Below the pieces are notes generated by a model. That model had not been told where the DNA came from, did not search any database, and saw only the letters and a list, made by a program, of their open reading frames with translations. Positions 16,346 to 23,141 of a DNA stretch of 39,863 bases are shown piece by piece. The position numbers were made by a program, and so were the translations under genes. The stretch covers positions 1 through 39,863 of IMG/VR virus record IMGVR_UViG_3300044825_000274. One strand, 5' to 3'. Position 1 is the stretch's first letter. The number at the start of each line of letters is the position of its first letter. Source of the stretch: a virus.

Positions 16346-16578
16346 ACAAAATTCTTAATAATCGGCAAGATGAATATGGTGATGCACAAGGGAATTTTGA
16401 AACCATAGGCAAAGTGTGGGGTGCCTTGTTACAAATAGATGTGATTCCTCCACATCAAGTTGCGTTGATGATGGATGCGCTAAAAACAGTGCGTTTATTT
16501 AAGAATCCAACACATCTTGATAGTTGGTTAGATAAAGAAGGCTACACACAACACGGTAAAGAAATAGCGATCCGATGA
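16330..16578 (+). CDS. DUF6378-like phage protein
   Basis: An 82-residue helical protein. The sequence RQDEYGDAQGNFETIGKVWG, then PHQVALMMDALKTVRL and HLDSWLDKEGY, matches my recollection of DUF6378, widespread in phages and of unknown biochemistry. The conserved E/D-rich helices recall all-alpha NTP pyrophosphatases of the MazG type, but that is only a pattern resemblance. It overlaps the previous gene by 16 bases and the next by four. Confidence 0.7.
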   Translation: MSKELNKILNNRQDEYGDAQGNFETIGKVWGALLQIDVIPPHQVALMMDALKTVRLFKNPTHLDSWLDKEGYTQHGKEIAIR

Positions 16579-17612
16579 GCCTTGAAAAACAATTTGCTAA
16601 TCTGCCACAAGGTATTGAGTCTGAAAACCTTGATGAATTACGCAGTGCATTGATACGCACACAAAAACAATTACTTAAAGCAAAAGCCAAAACAGAAGAA
16701 CTTGTAAGCGCTACACATCAAGCCGCCTATGATGCAATGCTTTCTATGGGGCCTTTGAAACCTGTTCCAATGCCCAAGGTAGCAAAAGGTGGCAAAAGGA
16801 AACCTGAAGTAGCCCTATGGCACATGACCGATTGGCAGGGCGCAAAACACACTGCTTCTTATGATTCAAAAGTTATGCGCCAACGCGTTCTTGAGTTTGC
16901 AAAAAAGGCAGTACGCATTACAGAGATCCAGAGAGCGGATCACCCGGTAAAAGAGTGCTACATCCTTTTTGGCGGGGATATGGTGGAAGGTCTATTTAAC
17001 TTTCCCGGTCAGGTATTTGAAATTGATTCCACGCTATTTGAGCAGTATGTGAATGTCAGCCGCTTATGTGTAGATGTAGTCCGGTTTGCCCTAGAACATT
17101 ACGAAAAGGTCACGGTAGTGCCTGAGTGGGGTAATCACGGGCGCATAGGATCTAAGCGCGACAATGTGCCACGGTCCGACAATTTTGACCGGATGTGTTA
17201 CGAACTTGCGCGACAATTATTAGCCGGGGAAACAAGGCTAAATTGGAAAGAGTGTCCAGATGACATACAGCGCGTGGAGATCGGGCAGTATCGCGCACTC
17301 CTTATTCATGGTGATGAAGTTGGTAGAAATGGTTTCGCGTCACCATCAACAATCGTGCAACACATCAACAGATGGCGTTCTGGTTCTTACCCGTGGGAAT
17401 TTAGAGATGTCTATATTGGTCACTATCACACCCACGCTGAGTGGGCGCTTGCTAATGGATTGGGCAGTGTTTATCAGACTGGATCTACCGAATCAGACAA
17501 TAGATACGCAGGTGTTATGCTCGCCGCGACTGCTACCCCTTCTCAAAGGCTTCACTTTGTAGATCCCGAAAAGGGCCGCGTAACAGCGGCCTATAAAGTC
17601 TGGTTAGACTAG
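16575..17612 (+). CDS. Calcineurin-like metallophosphoesterase
   Basis: A 345-residue predicted two-metal phosphoesterase. Motifs appear in the right order: DWQG at 86-89 (DxH-like, with Q replacing H), GGD at 133-135, GNH at 186-188, HGD at 245-247 and GHYHTH at 282-287. An N-terminal helical extension (1-75) with QLLKAKAKTEEL may be a coiled-coil partner contact. Phage enzymes of this class act as nucleases (SbcD/Mre11-like) or on nucleotides; the substrate here is unknown. The end overlaps the convergent minus-strand mini-gene by nine bases. Confidence 0.85.
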   Translation: MSLEKQFANLPQGIESENLDELRSALIRTQKQLLKAKAKTEELVSATHQAAYDAMLSMGPLKPVPMPKVAKGGKRKPEVALWHMTDWQGAKHTASYDSKVMRQRVLEFAKKAVRITEIQRADHPVKECYILFGGDMVEGLFNFPGQVFEIDSTLFEQYVNVSRLCVDVVRFALEHYEKVTVVPEWGNHGRIGSKRDNVPRSDNFDRMCYELARQLLAGETRLNWKECPDDIQRVEIGQYRALLIHGDEVGRNGFASPSTIVQHINRWRSGSYPWEFRDVYIGHYHTHAEWALANGLGSVYQTGSTESDNRYAGVMLAATATPSQRLHFVDPEKGRVTAAYKVWLD

Positions 17613-17693
17613 ATCTAAAGCCTCAAAAGCATCCAAAGCCACATCAATATCAAAATGTGGTTCTTGGGAGCAATCGCCATCTTGGTAGGCCAT
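17604..17693 (-). CDS. Minus-strand acidic mini-protein (29 aa)
   Basis: A 29-residue frame starting MAYQDGDCSQEPHF with an acidic, hydrophobic C-terminus (DVALDAFEALDLV). Its ATG overlaps the stop of the upstream minus-strand gene as TAATG, the same coupling used across this genome, and GAGG lies about nine bases upstream. It overlaps the 3' end of the phosphoesterase gene on the other strand. Support is the coupling pattern and an open frame only. Confidence 0.4.
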   Translation of the reverse strand: MAYQDGDCSQEPHFDIDVALDAFEALDLV

Positions 17694-17890
17694 TACTCAT
17701 CCTCTGTATCTTCTAGGTCAAATTCGTCTGACCGAATATCCATCCCATTTGCCTTGCAGTAGTCCATAGTGGCTATGAAATTGGTCAGCGCCCTATTGGA
17801 TAGATCCTGCATCATGTCTGGATATTGAAAATCAGCCTCTACTTCCACAATTAGGTTGAAAAGACTGATGTGAACTCTTGCTTGTGCCAT
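17693..17890 (-). CDS. Minus-strand small protein (65 aa)
   Basis: A 65-residue protein, MAQARVHISLFNLIVEVEAD at the start and a strongly acidic end (DEFDLEDTEDE). The minus-strand leader CTAGGGGGTTGCCATG gives a good ribosome site, and no plus-strand gene competes for these bases. With the 29-residue frame it forms the only minus-strand unit in the genome, transcribed divergently from the annealing-protein gene. No family is recognised; a regulator or DNA-mimic-like acidic protein would fit but is guesswork. Confidence 0.65.
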   Translation of the reverse strand: MAQARVHISLFNLIVEVEADFQYPDMMQDLSNRALTNFIATMDYCKANGMDIRSDEFDLEDTEDE

Positions 17891-18035
17891 GGCAACCCCC
17901 TAGACCCCTCAGTATCGCATTGCTTACCATAATCTTTCCGACACACCCGGAGGGGTTCTTCCATTTGTCAGTGGGCGGATGTAATCTCTGCTCTACCCAT
18001 TGGGGCAACCGCCCCCTGAAAGGAAGGAAACCATT
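17891..18035. promoter_or_regulatory. Divergent intergenic region
   Basis: This 145-base gap separates the minus-strand pair from the plus-strand recombination genes and must carry at least the minus-strand promoter. It contains CACCCGGAGGGG near 17943 and a short hairpin, GGGGC at 18002-18006 with GCCCC at 18011-18015, next to the ribosome site GAAAGGAAGG of the 18036 gene. No confident -35/-10 pair was found on either strand. Confidence 0.4.
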
Positions 18036-18599
18036 ATGGCCTTTGACCTATCGGCATACGAAACGGTAGCCGAAAGATTACAGCGCGCTCTCAAGGAGTA
18101 CCCAGACTTGAGAATAATTACAGAGATCGTGGACATTGCCCGCGATCCACAAACACAACGCCCACTTCAATATGTTGTGAGAGCAAGCATCTTTATTGGT
18201 GATGTTCTCAAGGCTGTTGATTACGCAGAGGAGGTTGTTGGCTCAAGCCACATCAATAAAACCTCAGCCCTAGAAAATGCCAGCACCTCCGCAACCGGTA
18301 GAGCGCTCTCGCTAATGGGCTTCATGGGTTCTGACCCAAACACTAAGAAGCCAATCCGCCCAACCCGTCAGGATATGGAGAAGGCAGACCGCGTTAAAGA
18401 AGAACCAGCAAAGCCACAGCAACAATTTACTGAGGCGCAGATTATGGAAGCCACAGCCGCTATTGCTTTGGCTGATACTGCAAGCACCTTGGATCAACTC
18501 AAGGCTGTCTATACCCAATTCAGCGCTCTAAAAGACATTCGCGTAGCAGGCACAACCTTGCTTGATACCGTGAACAAGAAGAAGCGTGAATTTGCATGA
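18036..18599 (+). CDS. Putative ssDNA annealing recombination protein (ERF/Rad52-like)
   Basis: A 187-residue protein. The segment SSHINKTSALENASTSATGRALSLMGF near residues 75-101 resembles the conserved helix of ERF/Sak-type single-strand annealing proteins (ALExxxTSAxGRAL). The N-terminal VAERLQRALKEYPDLRIITE and the beta stretch before it fit the same fold, and the C-terminus is a helical tail. Its neighbours, a Cas4-like exonuclease, RusA and SSB, form a recombination set. The TTG-initiated longer frame from 18000 lacks a ribosome site; the ATG at 18036 is preceded by AAAGGAAGG. Confidence 0.55.
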   Translation: MAFDLSAYETVAERLQRALKEYPDLRIITEIVDIARDPQTQRPLQYVVRASIFIGDVLKAVDYAEEVVGSSHINKTSALENASTSATGRALSLMGFMGSDPNTKKPIRPTRQDMEKADRVKEEPAKPQQQFTEAQIMEATAAIALADTASTLDQLKAVYTQFSALKDIRVAGTTLLDTVNKKKREFA

Positions 18600-18739
18600 C
18601 AGAGCAAGAAATAAGAGAACACATAGCCAAAGAAATTGAGGCTATTGATTTAACAGAAGCCAAAGACATATCTGCAGATTGGTATGCCGCATCTATTCGT
18701 ATGCGCACTGTATGTGCGATTATTGCTAGGAGAGCGTAG
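18596..18739 (+). CDS. Small protein (47 aa), unknown
   Basis: A 47-residue helical protein starting MTEQEIREHIAKEIEAIDL and ending RTVCAIIARRA. It is coupled at both ends: ATGA with the annealing protein stop and TAGTG with the next GTG start. No motif is recognised. Its length and coupling suggest a real gene in the recombination operon. Confidence 0.6.
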   Translation: MTEQEIREHIAKEIEAIDLTEAKDISADWYAASIRMRTVCAIIARRA

Positions 18740-19020
18740 TGAGTGATAAGCAGAAAAAATTTGTACCCTCAGCAGGTTACATAGTTAGCGTTCATCAAAA
18801 CGCGCTAGGCATCCGCGCTGTGGCACAAAAACTTGATGTGTTCCCGGAGGCGCTCGCCGCCGCATTAGAGGCGGCAGGGTTCCAATGTGTTCCTGATCCA
18901 TTTGATTTGTCAGCCGATGCGGGCAAACTCATTGCATTACAGGCAAGGCAGGAGGCTCAAGGACTTCATGTTGTGAAGGAGGAACCTGATGACTCAGGTA
19001 GTGACACCACAACAGATTGA
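18739..19020 (+). CDS. Hypothetical protein (93 aa), GTG start
   Basis: A 93-residue protein with a GTG start that overlaps the preceding TAG (TAGTG). A predicted helix-rich middle (LGIRAVAQKLDVFPEALAAALEAAGF) looks like a small DNA-binding or protein-interaction fold, followed by a polar acidic tail. It overlaps the next gene by 32 bases in another frame. No family is recognised. Confidence 0.6.
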   Translation: MSDKQKKFVPSAGYIVSVHQNALGIRAVAQKLDVFPEALAAALEAAGFQCVPDPFDLSADAGKLIALQARQEAQGLHVVKEEPDDSGSDTTTD

Positions 19021-19354
19021 GGCCCGGCTTTACGCATTATCTAAAGAGATTGATGCGGCTCATGAGGAATTGGCGCAATGTGAGGGCGAATATCACCGCA
19101 AGAAAGCGGAGTATGAAGTTTGCATGGCCCGTAGCCGCATGAGTTATGCCGCCAAATCATCCCCAACCGGCAAGAACTACACCATTCAAGAGCGTGATGA
19201 TCTTGCGCTTTTGGAGAATGAGAACTTGCACTTTGATGTGAACATTATTGAGGCAAGGGTGAAGGCGGCGCGTAACAACGCCGCCCGAATCCGTGTCCAA
19301 GTGGATCTAACTAGAAGCATGAGTGCCTCTGTTAGAACCAGCATGGATCTCTAA
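18989..19354 (+). CDS. Coiled-coil protein in the recombination operon
   Basis: A 121-residue protein with a long N-terminal helix (about 8-50, ARLYALSKEIDAAHEELAQCEGEYHRKK) and a second helix (about 70-110, ERDDLALLENENLHFDVNI). Similar short coiled-coil proteins often lie just before Cas4-like exonuclease genes in actinophages; no activity is known to me. A good GAAGGAGG ribosome site lies within the end of the previous gene and fixes the start. Confidence 0.6.
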   Translation: MTQVVTPQQIEARLYALSKEIDAAHEELAQCEGEYHRKKAEYEVCMARSRMSYAAKSSPTGKNYTIQERDDLALLENENLHFDVNIIEARVKAARNNAARIRVQVDLTRSMSASVRTSMDL

Positions 19355-19524
19355 TGGAACCATTCATAGTTGGATTGATTACATATTGCATTGGTTATTG
19401 GTATGGCAAGCGCGTAGGCATTGCTGAAACCATGATGAAGGTACAACGCCTGATCTATGAGTTACAACAAATTGAGGCGTATTGGACAGGTAAAACGAAA
19501 CAGTGGAATGAGGATCAGTTGTGA
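19354..19524 (+). CDS. Small membrane protein (56 aa)
   Basis: A 56-residue protein with one N-terminal membrane segment (about 3-17, PFIVGLITYCIGYWYG) followed by a charged amphipathic helix and a Trp-rich polar end. It starts in the TAATG overlap with the previous gene and ends in a GTGA overlap with the exonuclease gene, so it lies firmly within the operon. A membrane protein among recombination genes is unusual; its role is unknown. Confidence 0.6.
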   Translation: MEPFIVGLITYCIGYWYGKRVGIAETMMKVQRLIYELQQIEAYWTGKTKQWNEDQL

Positions 19525-20189
19525 TTGACCTACAAAATATGATTGTTAAATCTTTGCGTGGCTATGACTCAAGCAGGGGCCGATCAACTCAAGTTGAGGT
19601 GGGGCCATCTTCTCTTGGTGGTTGCAAGCGCCGGGTTTGGCATGACTTAAAACAGACCCAAAAACTAAATGAAACAGAGAACCTGAGTGCAATCTTGGGA
19701 ACTTTTATTCACTCTGGTATGGAAAAAGCCATGCACCGCTTAGATCCATTTGGAGAGAACTTTCTTATTGAGGTTGAACTCAATCATGATGAAATCAAAG
19801 GCCACTGTGATCTATTCATTAAAGATCTAGGAATGGTTGTTGATTTCAAAACTAAGACCAAAAGCAATATGCGCTACTTAGGTAAAGGGCAGGAGCAATG
19901 GCAGATCCAAACTTACGGATGGCTATTGGAGCAAGCAGGTTATGAGGTGAAAAAAGTTGCACTGGTTGGCATCCCCCGTGATGGAAAGATGGATGACATT
20001 GTTGTATGGCAAGATGACTACAAACCTGAAGTAGCGCTTGAGGCTTTGGCTTGGTTGCGCAATCTGAAGGAATGGGCGGCATCTGACAAAGAAGCACCAG
20101 CACCAGAACTTAACCTATCTTTTTGCAAAAACTACTGCCCTTATTTTGATCCTAGTGGGGTGATTGGATGCCCCAGTACGATGAAGTAG
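19521..20189 (+). CDS. Cas4-like PD-(D/E)XK exonuclease with Fe-S cluster motif
   Basis: A 222-residue RecB/Cas4-family nuclease. Motif I His is H64 (TFIHSGMEKA), metal ligands are D97 (GHCDLF) and D108-x-K110 (VVDFKT), followed by motif QxxxY (QIQTYGWLL, about 128-132). Cysteines C35, C202, C206 and C217 fit the 4Fe-4S ligand set of Cas4-type enzymes. It probably resects DNA ends to give ssDNA for the annealing protein at 18036. There is no CRISPR array here, so a host-defence role is not implied. GTG start coupled to the previous stop. Confidence 0.85.
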   Translation: MIDLQNMIVKSLRGYDSSRGRSTQVEVGPSSLGGCKRRVWHDLKQTQKLNETENLSAILGTFIHSGMEKAMHRLDPFGENFLIEVELNHDEIKGHCDLFIKDLGMVVDFKTKTKSNMRYLGKGQEQWQIQTYGWLLEQAGYEVKKVALVGIPRDGKMDDIVVWQDDYKPEVALEALAWLRNLKEWAASDKEAPAPELNLSFCKNYCPYFDPSGVIGCPSTMK

Positions 20190-20509
20190 ATTGGGAAAAA
20201 GCCGCGTGTAGGGATTCGGTTTATACGGATATTTTTTATTCCGTAGAAGAAGAACGAAGCGTGACCGCCTATCTATACATAAATGCACTGCGGCAAATCT
20301 GTTTAGCCTGCCCTATCTGGAAAGAATGTCTTTCCTACGCCATGGAAAATGAAATCTATGGCGTATGGGGCGGCATGACCAGTATTGAACGATTCTCCTT
20401 TAAGAATCCAAAACGCTATCCCAACCAACAACGGCGAGCGCTATTCGCTTTTGAGGAGGCGGGTATTAGTTACTTAGAGATCATGGAGTGCGTTGATGGA
20501 ACCGATTAG
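20168..20509 (+). CDS. whiB: WhiB-family Fe-S transcription factor
   Basis: A 113-residue WhiB-like protein. The four cluster ligands are C14 (AACRD), C45 and C48 (CxxC), and C54 (spacing CX2CX5C), followed by the signature GVWGG at 65-69. The C-terminal basic part (FKNPKRYPNQQRR) would contact DNA. WhiB proteins are known only from actinobacteria and their phages, where some phage versions repress host whiB genes or septation. The region after residue 85 extends beyond the minimal domain with ISYLEIMECV. It overlaps the exonuclease gene by 22 bases. Confidence 0.92.
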   Translation: MPQYDEVDWEKAACRDSVYTDIFYSVEEERSVTAYLYINALRQICLACPIWKECLSYAMENEIYGVWGGMTSIERFSFKNPKRYPNQQRRALFAFEEAGISYLEIMECVDGTD

Positions 20510-20945
20510 GCAGGTTCAGGGTGATAATGACAAAGAACAAAGAATGGCAAATTATTTACAACAAGTTTTACCATGGAGTCTTTTCCCTACGCCTAAGTTT
20601 TATTTCACTGATTTTCACATCAATAAGTTATATGACAATGGGCGGCAGAATTACATAGGCGATCTTGAGATTAAGTGGCTCAATATCCCAAGCACTTCTC
20701 CTGCCATATTTCCGTTCAATAAGTTACAACAATTATTGATTGCACCACCTTACACAGATAGCCCGGAAAGTTTCCACCGGATTTGTTTTAGGTTCACTGA
20801 TGGTCTTATGATCATCCCCGCAAAAGCGTTAGCGCATTTGCAACCCACAGTGCATACCCGCAGAGATACGAATGAAACAGACCTTGTGATTTGGGTAAGG
20901 GTTGATGAATTCCTGCAATGGTTTAGACCTATTGTGGTCAATTAG
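20496..20945 (+). CDS. Putative PD-(D/E)XK-like nuclease, otherwise unknown
   Basis: A 149-residue protein. The strand YIGDLEIKWLN, with D56, E58 and K60, looks like the central (D/E)xK strand of a PD-(D/E)XK nuclease, preceded by acidic candidates D39 and D47. A Trp/Phe-rich C-terminal end (LVIWVRVDEFLQWF) adds a helical cap. Function beyond that pattern is inference. An alternative TTG start one codon upstream (20493) is possible. It overlaps the end of the WhiB gene. Confidence 0.5.
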   Translation: MEPIRQVQGDNDKEQRMANYLQQVLPWSLFPTPKFYFTDFHINKLYDNGRQNYIGDLEIKWLNIPSTSPAIFPFNKLQQLLIAPPYTDSPESFHRICFRFTDGLMIIPAKALAHLQPTVHTRRDTNETDLVIWVRVDEFLQWFRPIVVN

Positions 20946-20953
20946 GAGGCATT

Positions 20954-21739
20954 GTGAGCATTAGATTGATGTCAGATGTGTGGAGATTAGATTTACCCAC
21001 TGTGGAAAAGATGGTGTTGCTAGTCATTGCAGATCACGCAAATGATGAAGGAACGCAGAGTTACCCATCACAAGCGACCATAGCCACCAAAGCCTCAATA
21101 TCGGTCAGGACTGTGCAAAGGGCTGTGAATAACTTGTGCGCACAGGGCTACATACGAATGACAAAACACGCAGGCGGCTCTGCTAATTGCAGAGAAGATC
21201 GCAGGCCCCATCTCTACCAAATAAACCTCAACGCATTACGGGGTGACACTGTGACGCGGCGTACCGCTGACATTGACGGGGTGACAATCACGCCATCTAC
21301 GGGTGGACATTCACGCCCTATGAACCATCCTTTAGAAACATCCATTAAACCATCCGTTCATTTTGATATTTTTTGGAGCAAATACCCACGCAAGGTTGGC
21401 AAACAAGCCGCCCTCAAAGCCTTCATCAAAGCCATCAAGGTTGCTTCTGTTGAAGAAATCCTTGCAGGCGCAGAGCGCTACGCCAATGATCCAAACCGCG
21501 TTGATACTTTCACTGCTCACCCGACCACATGGCTTAACGCTGGCAGATGGGCTGATGGTCCTTTGCCGGAAAGAATCAAGACCCCAGAGGAAAAGCGGGC
21601 TGAAGAATTACGGTTATCAGAATTGCGCCGCCAACAAGAGCGTGAAGAAACATTACGCTGGCAAAAAGAAGTAGAAGAAAAACGAAAAAATGCAGTGCCA
21701 ATGCCGGAGGACTTCAAGAAACTATTACGCTCTCTTTGA
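20954..21739 (+). CDS. Helix-turn-helix replication organiser-like protein
   Basis: A 261-residue protein with an N-terminal winged helix-turn-helix (about 10-75: TVEKMVLLVIADHANDEG, SQATIATKASISVRTVQRAV). A flexible region follows, then a DnaD/replisome-organiser-like segment beginning FDIFWSKYPRKVGKQAALKAF near residue 137. The C-terminus is charged and helical (ELRRQQEREETLRWQKEVEEK). It would bind origin DNA and recruit the host helicase. It starts with GTG after TAGGAGG. No phage polymerase or helicase was found, so host replication is probably used. Confidence 0.75.
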   Translation: MSIRLMSDVWRLDLPTVEKMVLLVIADHANDEGTQSYPSQATIATKASISVRTVQRAVNNLCAQGYIRMTKHAGGSANCREDRRPHLYQINLNALRGDTVTRRTADIDGVTITPSTGGHSRPMNHPLETSIKPSVHFDIFWSKYPRKVGKQAALKAFIKAIKVASVEEILAGAERYANDPNRVDTFTAHPTTWLNAGRWADGPLPERIKTPEEKRAEELRLSELRRQQEREETLRWQKEVEEKRKNAVPMPEDFKKLLRSL

Positions 21740-21770
21740 TTACGGATAACTGTTACACTATTTCGTAATC
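21738..21770 (+). promoter_or_regulatory. Inverted repeat with -10-like element (operator/promoter candidate)
   Basis: GATTACG at 21738-21744 and CGTAATC at 21764-21770 form a 7-bp inverted repeat around 19 bases that contain TACACT (21754-21759), an actinobacterial-type -10. A further ATTACG sits at 21724-21729. The palindrome enclosing a -10 suggests a regulated promoter for the 21793 and RusA genes. No convincing -35 is present. Confidence 0.4.
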
Positions 21771-21792
21771 ATTACTCCTGAAAGGGGAGCAA

Positions 21793-21984
21793 ATGGCAAC
21801 GCTAGTTAAAGTGACACCAAACAGGATGCAATGTGGTGATTACATTCTGTGGAACACAAAACCAGTGCAAGTGATTGCGATTGATGGTCCTGATTACACA
21901 GGTACTTATGATGTGCATATCAAGGATGAACAGAACAGAGATCACTTTGTAATTGTGCAAGACTTAGTTACAATTATTATGTGA
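21793..21984 (+). CDS. Small beta-rich protein (63 aa)
   Basis: A 63-residue protein with an SH3-like or small beta-barrel pattern: MQCGDYILWNTKPVQVIAID, then HFVIVQDLVTIIM. No catalytic residues stand out. The ribosome site is AAAGGGGAG. Its last codons overlap the GTG start of the RusA gene by four bases (GTGA), so the two are co-translated. Confidence 0.6.
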   Translation: MATLVKVTPNRMQCGDYILWNTKPVQVIAIDGPDYTGTYDVHIKDEQNRDHFVIVQDLVTIIM

Positions 21985-22370
21985 TAAATTTTTTTGTTGA
22001 TGGCTTACCAGTTCCGCAAGGATCTATGAAAGTTATCAATGGCAGAGTGATCCATAACAAGGGATCAGAACTAGCCGCATGGCGTAGCGCTGTTGCCTTA
22101 ACAGCCCGGCAGAATGGCGCTCGCCCTTTAACCGACCCAATTTCTATTGAGATCAAGTTTTATTTGCCGCGCCCAAAAACCGTAAAACGCCCAGAACCAT
22201 CAGTAGCCCCGGACCTAGATAAATTGATCAGGGCGGTCTTAGACGGCCTCACAGCCATTGCCTACATAGATGATGGGCAAGTGACCCAGATAAGCGCTCA
22301 GAAAGCCTATGGAGAGCGTATAGGGGCAGAAATACGGGTGGGGTCACGCCTTTTAGAACAGATGTTCTAA
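21981..22370 (+). CDS. rusA: RusA-family Holliday junction resolvase
   Basis: A 129-residue endonuclease that resolves four-way junctions. Family motifs: PVPQGSMK at 10-17, FYLPRPKTVK at 60-69, and the acidic core PDLDKLIRAVLDGL at 77-90 followed by YIDDGQV at 95-101. The expected metal ligands are D78, D80, and D97 or D98, with K81 conserved. It works late in recombination or replication, clearing branches before packaging. The start is GTG, coupled to the previous stop. Confidence 0.9.
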   Translation: MINFFVDGLPVPQGSMKVINGRVIHNKGSELAAWRSAVALTARQNGARPLTDPISIEIKFYLPRPKTVKRPEPSVAPDLDKLIRAVLDGLTAIAYIDDGQVTQISAQKAYGERIGAEIRVGSRLLEQMF

Positions 22371-22402
22371 TAAAAAAAACTTAAAAAACTTTGCCACAAA
22401 TG

Positions 22403-22432
22403 TTGCGACTTTTGGAAAGTTGGGCTTAGACT
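22403..22432 (+). promoter_or_regulatory. Promoter, leader module copy 1
   Basis: TTGCGA at 22403-22408 and TAGACT at 22427-22432, 18 bases apart, make a good vegetative-type promoter. The predicted start is about 22439, three bases before the leader hairpin. It serves the Cys-rich 22476 gene and perhaps genes beyond. The distance from the -10 to the hairpin equals that in the second copy. Confidence 0.6.
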
Positions 22433-22441
22433 TATCCCAAC

Positions 22442-22478
22442 GGATCAAACAGATCCCCGAACATGGAGGCAACAAATG
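22442..22478 (+). promoter_or_regulatory. Leader hairpin and ribosome site, copy 1
   Basis: GGATC-AAACA-GATCC forms a 5-bp hairpin at 22442-22456, followed by a short linker and ATGGAGGCAACAAATG. The GGAGG is the ribosome site and the last ATG starts the 22476 gene. The block closely matches 22796-22832. An ATG overlapping the GGAGG opens an 8-codon out-of-frame frame, probably incidental. Confidence 0.6.
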
Positions 22479-22751
22479 GCTACAACTGAAAAACTAACAG
22501 CAGGCGATTCACTTAATTTTGCAGATCCAAAAGATAATGTTGGGCGCGATGACATTGCTTGTGTTCAATGTGGGCGCAAAGTAGGCAAGAACGCTTGGTG
22601 GGTTGAAGTTATCAATGGTGGCGATATTCGCCTTCAAGATGGAACAGAGCATGACATTGCCAATGACAGAGGCTACATGGGTTGTTGGGCGGTTGGATCT
22701 GAGTGCGCTAAGACTTTTGATCCACGGGTTTTATTCAAAAGAAATTCCTAA
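22476..22751 (+). CDS. Cys-rich small protein (91 aa), CxxCGRKVG type
   Basis: A 91-residue protein with CVQCGRKVGKNAWWVEV near residues 29-45 and a second Cys pair, GCWAVGSECAK, near 69-79. The four Cys suggest a zinc-binding fold with a beta hairpin between the pairs. It is translated from the first leader-hairpin module. No known family is identified; similar small proteins are frequent in actinobacterial genomes and phages. Confidence 0.65.
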   Translation: MATTEKLTAGDSLNFADPKDNVGRDDIACVQCGRKVGKNAWWVEVINGGDIRLQDGTEHDIANDRGYMGCWAVGSECAKTFDPRVLFKRNS

Positions 22752-22757
22752 AGATAG

Positions 22758-22786
22758 TTGCAAATCTTCCCCACCTAGGCAATAAT
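22758..22786 (+). promoter_or_regulatory. Promoter, leader module copy 2
   Basis: TTGCAA at 22758-22763 and AATAAT at 22781-22786, 17 bases apart, form a vegetative-type promoter; TAATTA at 22783 is an alternative -10. The distance from AATAAT to the following hairpin is ten bases, as in copy 1. Confidence 0.55.
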
Positions 22787-22795
22787 TACACCAAC

Positions 22796-22832
22796 GGATC
22801 CACAAGGATCCCCAACATGGAGGCAACAAATG
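22796..22832 (+). promoter_or_regulatory. Leader hairpin and ribosome site, copy 2
   Basis: GGATCC-ACAA-GGATCC at 22796-22811 folds as a 6-bp hairpin with a 4-base loop, then CCAACATGGAGGCAACAAATG leads into the 22830 gene. Relative to copy 1, the stem is kept while the loop bases and stem length differ, which points to selection on the structure. Confidence 0.6.
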
Positions 22833-23141
22833 ACAACAGCAACATTCATTGAGTGCGATCAAGACACATTGATTACACAAATTGGCATGATGAACATTAT
22901 GGCAATCTCAGGAGGGCGCGGAACATTTCGCCCAACAGGAGTATCACTGCCAGTAAGTCACGGTTATGTAGTGGAAGTAGATCTTGCGGCAAATGATACT
23001 TACACCGTTCAGCGCGTAATGTTTCGCGCAGGCAAGCGTTATGTGAAAGGTGTGCGCACAGATGTTTATTGCGATCAAGTAGGAGAAATTGCGTATCAAG
23101 CATCTTGCTACCGCAATGTTCAATTCGGGGAGGCAAACTAA
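22830..23141 (+). CDS. Hypothetical protein (103 aa)
   Basis: A 103-residue protein: an N-terminal helix with MMNIMAISGGRG, then beta-rich segments (LPVSHGYVVEVDLAANDTYTV, VMFRAGKRYVKGV) and a C-terminal YCDQVGEIAYQASCYRNV. The pattern resembles small conserved proteins found across actinobacterial plasmids and phages with no known role. Driven by the second leader module; the stop overlaps the next start (TAATG). Confidence 0.65.
   Translation: MTTATFIECDQDTLITQIGMMNIMAISGGRGTFRPTGVSLPVSHGYVVEVDLAANDTYTVQRVMFRAGKRYVKGVRTDVYCDQVGEIAYQASCYRNVQFGEAN

Noticed and set aside
17878-18069. Plus-strand 63-aa frame in the divergent gap
   Set aside because: No ribosome site, overlaps the annealing-protein start and the minus-strand gene start, Pro/Trp-rich random-looking sequence.
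19521-20189. Cas4-like gene as evidence of a CRISPR system
   Set aside because: There is no repeat array or other cas gene; phage Cas4-like nucleases are normally recombination enzymes.
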